64,000 bases of DNA from Arabidopsis thaliana. Taxonomy: Eukaryota > Streptophyta > Magnoliopsida > Brassicales > Brassicaceae. Below the pieces are notes generated by a model. The model saw only the letters and a program-made list of their open reading frames with translations, made no database searches and had not been told where the DNA came from. The first letter of the stretch is position 1. Every line of letters begins with the position of its first letter. The stretch is from NCBI RefSeq assembly GCF_000001735.4, contig NC_003074.8, positions 8,122,101 to 8,186,100 of the forward strand, given 5' to 3'. Below are positions 58,969-64,000 of this stretch, in pieces. Position numbers and translations under genes: made by a program.

Positions 58969-59585
58969 TCATAAGGAAGAGTCTAGAGCAGGAGCGTCGG
59001 ATCCCTTCATGATTCTGAGTCTCTTACAAGAAGAAGAGAACATGTCCCATGGAACATCACCAACCAACATCCAGTCACCATCTTTATCTTCGTATGTTGG
59101 TACAAATCCAGATCCTTTGTATCCTTCTCTCTCACAATATTCACCAATCATGACTTTGAACATATTCTCTAACGCTTTGAGAAGCTCGGGGTAGTTTTTG
59201 TATGTCTTGAGATCGATCTTGCGAAGGTAAGGAGCTCCGTCCATACTCACTTTCACGTAGCTCACACTGTTGTTGTTCTTACGGGAAGATCTCACTGGTG
59301 GCCAACCAACGATTTGAGTTCTGTAAATTTGAGGAAAGAAAGATTAGTAAAACTATTCAAGAGCCAATAATTTGAAAGAAGCCAATTTGAAACTCAGATC
59401 TCTTCTACTTACTTGGTAGGAGGTGTAGATTCTTCTTCATCACGAGTTTCCTCAAATAGACGCTTGTTGTTACTTTTAACGCAAGAAACCTCTTGTTCTT
59501 CTTTGATCTTCTCTGTTCTTCCGGGTAATCCAAGACATAGCTCTGTGTCCTTAAGGTTAAGCTCGTTGACTTTCTCGTACGCCAT
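58969..59585 (-). CDS. IAA2: Auxin-response repressor IAA2
   Basis: Two exons (59413-59585 and 58969-59320) give 174 residues, matching IAA2 (At3g23030). Aux/IAA proteins repress ARF transcription factors in the nucleus and are destroyed when auxin bridges them to TIR1/AFB. All four domains are seen. Domain I is the EAR motif TELCLGLPG at 14-22, recruiting TOPLESS. Domain II is the degron [11 protein letters not shown] at 62-72. Domains III/IV form a PB1 fold with Lys81 in VKVSMDG and the acidic OPCA stretch [16 protein letters not shown] at 134-149. The Lys-Arg pair KR at 41-42 lies between domains I and II. The promoter has a TATA box and an auxin-response-type TGTCGG, fitting its rapid induction by auxin. 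Confidence 0.97.
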
Positions 59586-59726
59586 TGCTTTTGGATCAAT
59601 ATCAATCTTTGTGTTTCCTTCTTGTGTGTTTTCTTGGGTACTTTGTTCTTCTTGTCTTGTTCTTCTTCTTCTTGTTCTTGTTCTTGGTGAGCTGGTTGAT
59701 GAGTTTTGGAGAAAAGGGGAGAGAGA

Positions 59727-59737
59727 TATATATAAAG
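59727..59737 (-). promoter_or_regulatory. TATA box of IAA2
   Basis: On the minus strand CTTTATATATA about 145 nt before the ATG, followed by a CT-rich leader. Confidence 0.6.
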
Positions 59738-59776
59738 GAGCATCGAAGTTAGGGTTAAAGGAAGAGAGAGAAGTGT

Positions 59777-59782
59777 TGTCGG
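59777..59782 (+). promoter_or_regulatory. Auxin response element (TGTCGG) near IAA2
   Basis: TGTCGG is the high-affinity ARF binding word. It lies about 40 nt upstream of the TATA box, where an early auxin gene would be expected to have it. A related TGTCCC occurs on the minus strand near 59812. Confidence 0.5.
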
Positions 59783-61924
59783 AAGCATGAAAGGCAAGAA
59801 AGAGGCAAGGGGACAAAAGTGGGACACGAAGCTTGAGGCCGCCCATGTGGACACGACTCTTTTGTTTAATTATTCCACGCTCCTCTTTTCCCTCCGCCAA
59901 CTTTGTTTACGTTAACATCTTAGCCGTCCATCTCTATTGCCTCTTCTTTTTCTTTCAAAGGATGTATAATAATTATAACGAAAGAATATAAAAATGAATG
60001 AAATGATGAGAATTCTATCGGCCGACCCGGAATAAAAGCAAACAGAGAAAATATAAATAAAGTAAAGACTAAAGAGGTGTATTATAATAACATTTATTTA
60101 CTGTTTCTTAAAGGTTTCTTCTTCTCTTTTTGAAAGTGTATAGTGCAGGTTATAAAGAAAATATCAAGTGCTAATGATTGTTAATCCATTTGTTGCATAA
60201 TAGATATTCTTAATATATATTTAAATATAATGTGTTGTCTTAAAATTTGATGTGAAAGTTGATTATTATTTTTAGTTTACTTCTATTGATTTATTAATTT
60301 TTAACTTAAAAGATTAATAGATGTTTTGAAAGTATGATGTAAAAATTTCGATTCAGAAGAAAAAACGTATGGTGTAAAAAATGGTTAAAAGGACACTTAT
60401 GTCAAATAAAGTACTATTTTATTGAATCCTGATTCCAAAATGAAGATTATTTAGAGTTTCCAAGTACTCTTATGTGTTACGAACTATTGAATGTGCATAA
60501 GTTGAATTTTATCATTTTTGCTCGTAGATGTAATTTGATTAATAAAGAAATATTAGTTTTATGGTTAAATCTCAGATAATATCGAATATTAAACGTTACA
60601 TATTTGTCTTGCGAAGACATATTTATGCGTGGCATTTTGTATATTGTGAGTTGGAAAATGTTATAACATTTTGTGTGTAGATTTTGATTTTATAATAGGA
60701 GACGAAGACCCATGTGGATAAGGGTCAAATGTGTTGGTAATTGATAGAGGAATGGTAAAGCCATGTGCTTTCTTATGTGTATGTCTCTTTTAATTATTCA
60801 TTTCCCTTCAAAATGGGTTGTGGGGGAGAGAGGTTCCACGTGCTATGTATTCATTGAATCATAAAACTTAAAAGAATGAACCAAAAAGTGGTAATTAATT
60901 TCTCCCCATAGATTACGCTTAACTATGTGCATTTAGCTTCTAATCCGCATGCGATTTGATGTTAACGTTAGGCTTTATTCAATGGATTTACCAATTTTGG
61001 ATATTATTTGTTTTCTCTTCTTTTAAGATAAAGATTCCTTCTATGTTCTTGCCCCTTCCATCACCAAAAGATTAGATAAGTAAAAGCGATGCAAGATACG
61101 TTGCCTCTCTTCTTATAAGTAAATAATTTAGAGGTTCTGATTGTCAGAGTTTTATGTATTATTTCCAGTTAATAACGAACTCATGCAATGTATTTTCTCA
61201 CAAACTGAGAGATGCACGAATGAATACCATTTGTCTGTTAAATATTGCACGAATGAATACTAAAGGTTAACCATTTACAGATTTCTAGAATCACTTAACA
61301 TGGTGGGAAACAAACTTCTTGAGAATAGTTTTTTCCTGTTTGTGTGTTCATGCATGTTTTAGTCTTAGTGAAAATGTATTATAGAAACATAACTACTAGA
61401 TCTATGTGATGCTTTATGCTTATATAGATGATTGCTAAAGTTATTTGTTGGTTAAACTAAACCTTTTTACTGAAAACCATTTAAGAAAGTACAAGAGAAT
61501 TCAGTTACTGTTTATTATGGAGTTAATTCCATGAATATATATTGAACATTAAGTTTTGCCTAAAAAACAATATTGAACTTAAGCCAAATACATAAATCAT
61601 TTTTAGATTATTTTGGTCTCTGTGGTCAATTTAATGTATTAATTTATGTACTGAATCAACAGTTGTTTGTTCTTTTATGTTAATATTTGATATTTTTTAC
61701 TCTACAAGGACTACAGATTCTGATGACAATTTTAACGTACATATCTTGAAGAGGTACGTGAATAACTATATGAACTAGCTAATAGATTCTTAATTTTTTT
61801 TGGTTAGAAATATTAACCGTGTTTTAATTATCATGGTAAAAATGTTAATTATTTTCTACTTTAATTTCTCGTTTATTCAAAAAAAAAAAGTATGTCATAT
61901 ATGAACAATTTTGAAATTTAAATA

Positions 61925-62063
61925 TAGTATGTTTTACTTGATTATAGTTTCATACCAAAACATTAAAATATTTTTGAGAATTTTAATTTAATATCTGTAA
62001 AACGTAGTTTAGTATGTTTGACATGACTATAGTTTCGTTCCAAAACATTAAACTAATTTGAAT
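61925..62063. repeat. Direct repeat, about 86-bp period
   Basis: AGTATGTTT.AC.TGA.TATAGTTTC followed by CCAAAACATTAAA occurs at about 61925-61977 and again at about 62011-62063, diverged by several bases. Confidence 0.75.
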
Positions 62064-62378
62064 GTTCTAACGAATTCAAAACACATATAGGCACCCAAAA
62101 CAAAAAAAAAACATGTTATTATAAAGATGATGGAAATAATAATATAATGCTACGTTTGAAAGAAAACGAGTAAGTTAAAGATGAGGAAGAGGAATGATAT
62201 GTCGAAACACACAACTTGTCTTGTGATGCATACACAAGCTACACTCCAAAGAGTCGTGTCTTTTGCAAATCACATTCGTGTGTAGCTCAAAAAAGTTGGC
62301 TCTTTAAATTATTAAAGTTTGTGTGTTCCTTTTTCGACTCATCCCTATCATCTTATCTCCATTTTCTCTCTTTTTATT

Positions 62379-62382
<4 letters not shown>

Positions 62383-62419
<37 letters not shown>
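62383..62419. repeat. (TA)n microsatellite
   Basis: About 18 TA units in the spacer upstream of IAA2. Confidence 0.95.
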
Positions 62420-62420
<1 letters not shown>

Positions 62421-63699
62421 ATTTTTATTAACTATTAATGTAACATCTCACTTTTACTTATTTAGCCTTGTTTCAATCATCATGTCTTCAAATCAACCGT
62501 CCAGAAGATAAAATGTTGTTTTCAAAGTTATTTATCGCAAACAAAACAAAAACCTTAAAAGGTTGAGTGAATCCAAAATCCCCTTTCTCAGATCCAAAAT
62601 TCGAATATAAACGCTAGGGTTTGAAATAATGACATGACTCGTTTAGATTCACGAAATCACCGATTATTCAGGATCTCCACACAAGAATTTGAGTTTATTT
62701 TTTTGCTTTAGTACATATTTCGTGGGGCTTAAACGATCCAAACAAGAGCAACCCTAATTAGCTGGATATGTTTCACTGTCTTTTCGTCGAAGCATTAATC
62801 ATAACATAAGCTGTTCCAAAGGCAACGTAGGGACCGGGCCAATACATTCGGACAGCAACATCGAACCGACTTTGAAGTATTGTCGAGACATAATTAAGAT
62901 TTTGAAAAAATAGGAAACTTGTGGACAGCGTATAAGTGATCGTGGCACGAAATATAACCGATCATGATCCTGTGTTAGTTATCCTCTCAGTCAATTAATT
63001 CGATCTTGATATATATCTTTCTGCGTTTTAGTTTCTTGATGAATGTGCATTGATTACTATTTATGTATTTATGAGAGAGACACTATGTTTCTGACCGGTT
63101 CGGTTCTGAAATCAAATAAAGAATGGTGCCATAAATTAGTAAAAGTCGTTTATTGTTAAGTATGTTTTAGGATTATGGGAATCTTGTTAATATCTCTTTA
63201 CACAGACGATATAAATGATGTTGTGTTGTTTGAAAAGAAGAGAATTTTTAAAGAAAATAAAAAAACCAACGGTTCCTTCTTTTAGATTTAACATTGTTAC
63301 ATTAAGAGTTTAAGAATACTATATATAAAAATCAAGGAAAACGGTCAACTTAATTGGTTTATCGAATTTATACGCAAACCTTTGAGTCTTGTGTATAAAT
63401 ACATAAAGTTAACTAAAATTTGAAATAGATACGAATAATTCAAATTTGGTTAAAACCATAAAATCGGTAAACAGTATTACTGTTCTATTAATAGATGTTT
63501 TTTAGAATGATGTGTTTGCAGTTTATAATACCATGTAACGACGTTGTTTCATTTACTTAAAGAAAAATCAGACACAAAGTATTTCTAGTCCGCGATTCGA
63601 ACAATCGAACCCATGAACTTACATATAATTAAATAGTGAAACAAATAAGTTCACGGGGAGAATCGACCACTTTTCCTCAAAATCAATAAATAGATCTAA

Positions 63700-63835
63700 A
63701 ATTTGTGGTCTAGTGGTAAGAGAGAATTAGAGAAATGTTGAAAGGAATTAACCCAAGTTCAATCCACCCTAGAAACAAAAATTATATATGGGTGAGAAGT
63801 CTAGGTTTGGGCCAAAGATAGGAGGGTGGCTTTTC
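63700..63835 (+). mobile_element. tRNA-derived SINE-like element
   Basis: Box A TGGTCTAGTGG (63706-63716) and box B GTTCAATCC (63757-63765) match the RNA polymerase III internal promoter, with about 40 nt between them. The flow (GGTCTAGTGGTAAGAG, AACCCAAGTTCAATCCACCC, then GGGTGAGAAGTCTAGG) recalls the RathE type of Brassicaceae SINEs. The sequence does not fold as a tRNA cloverleaf by eye. The 3' border is approximate. Confidence 0.6.
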
Positions 63836-63949
63836 GGAGAGAATTCTATTCTGAAATATTTTAGTGCTTTTCTATCGAAATTGACCGGATTAACCGATAT
63901 GGTTTACCCGAATTTTTTTAAATTTAATTTAAATTTAAATTTTTGTAGT

Positions 63950-64000
63950 ATGAAAACGAGGAGCGTGGAAAGTGAGAAGATGGAGCAAGGAAACGAAGGA
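63950..64000 (+). CDS. Possible start of a gene cut by the window end
   Basis: ATG 63950 opens 17 codons with no stop before the window ends (MKTRSVESEKMEQGNEG), and a second in-frame ATG is at 63980. Base composition turns from AT-rich to purine-rich with more G here. It may be the 5' end of a gene following IAA2, or a purine-rich leader. Confidence 0.3.
   Translation, partial: MKTRSVESEKMEQGNEG

Larger units (their letters stand above)
59783..63699. other. IAA2 upstream spacer
   Basis: About 3.9 kb with no supported gene. It holds a G-box CACGTG at 60837-60842 about 1.25 kb upstream of IAA2, a diverged direct repeat at 61925-62063 and a (TA)n run at 62383-62419. Short ORFs are AT-biased. 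Confidence 0.45.

Noticed and set aside
59405-59900. 149- and 163-codon minus-strand ORFs with longer N-termini over IAA2 exon 1
   Set aside because: One is another frame; the other extends upstream through the TATA box and leader. The IAA2 start MAYEKV at 59585 gives the known 174-residue protein.
63580-63625. tRNA box-B-like GTTCGAATC on the minus strand
   Set aside because: No convincing box A at the right distance and no cloverleaf, so not called as tRNA or SINE.

Overview
The window is nuclear DNA of Arabidopsis thaliana. Genes are compact with short introns bounded by GT and AG, and the spacers are AT-rich with many A/T homopolymers and TA microsatellites. The spliced proteins match, by recall, the chromosome 3 block from about At3g22920 to At3g23030. 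Names come from recognising protein sequences; no search was run. Exon boundaries were read by hand and each multi-exon gene closes to an open frame of the expected length.

Layout: (1) 0.6-3.7 kb, minus strand: an aberrant cyclophilin (CYP26-1) and the calmodulin-like CML11 with a 22-residue polyQ head. (2) 7.5-10.6 kb: an F-box gene split by a 1.7 kb PIF/Harbinger-type element that broke its reading frame and left an in-frame ATG at its own tip. (3) 12.4-15.4 kb: the G-protein gamma subunit AGG2, a cyclophilin fragment just behind it, and the Arf-like GTPase ARFC1 on the other strand. (4) 16.4-20.7 kb: a dead LINE fragment, plastid pyruvate kinase alpha (PKP1) and a small PAH-domain protein. 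(5) 20.7-29.9 kb: a gene-poor AT-rich spacer with repeat remnants. (6) 30.0-31.8 kb: a DUF506/PDDEXK-like gene with a 34-codon upstream ORF of the conserved-peptide type. (7) 31.8-38.1 kb: spacer ending in a duplicated 3' flank. (8) 38.2-44.0 kb: an EFL1-like ribosome-maturation GTPase, divergent from the armadillo-type chromatin factor LFR. (9) 50.5-57.6 kb: CIPK7, remnants of a second PPR gene, the broken LRR receptor-like protein RLP36, and an intact PPR gene. CIPK7's 3' flank is present on both sides of RLP36. (10) 58.9-59.6 kb: the auxin-response repressor IAA2 with its promoter, then a 4 kb spacer ending in a SINE-like element and a short ORF open at the window edge.

The genes form no operon or pathway; they are ordinary, independently transcribed plant genes. 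The interest lies in how they have been remodelled: a transposon-derived start codon, a degenerate cyclophilin that doubled its own C-terminus and gained a hydrophobic tail, a receptor-like gene damaged at both ends, and a segmental duplication that left pieces of a PPR gene beside CIPK7. I saw no CRISPR array, rRNA, intact tRNA or prokaryotic-type system.
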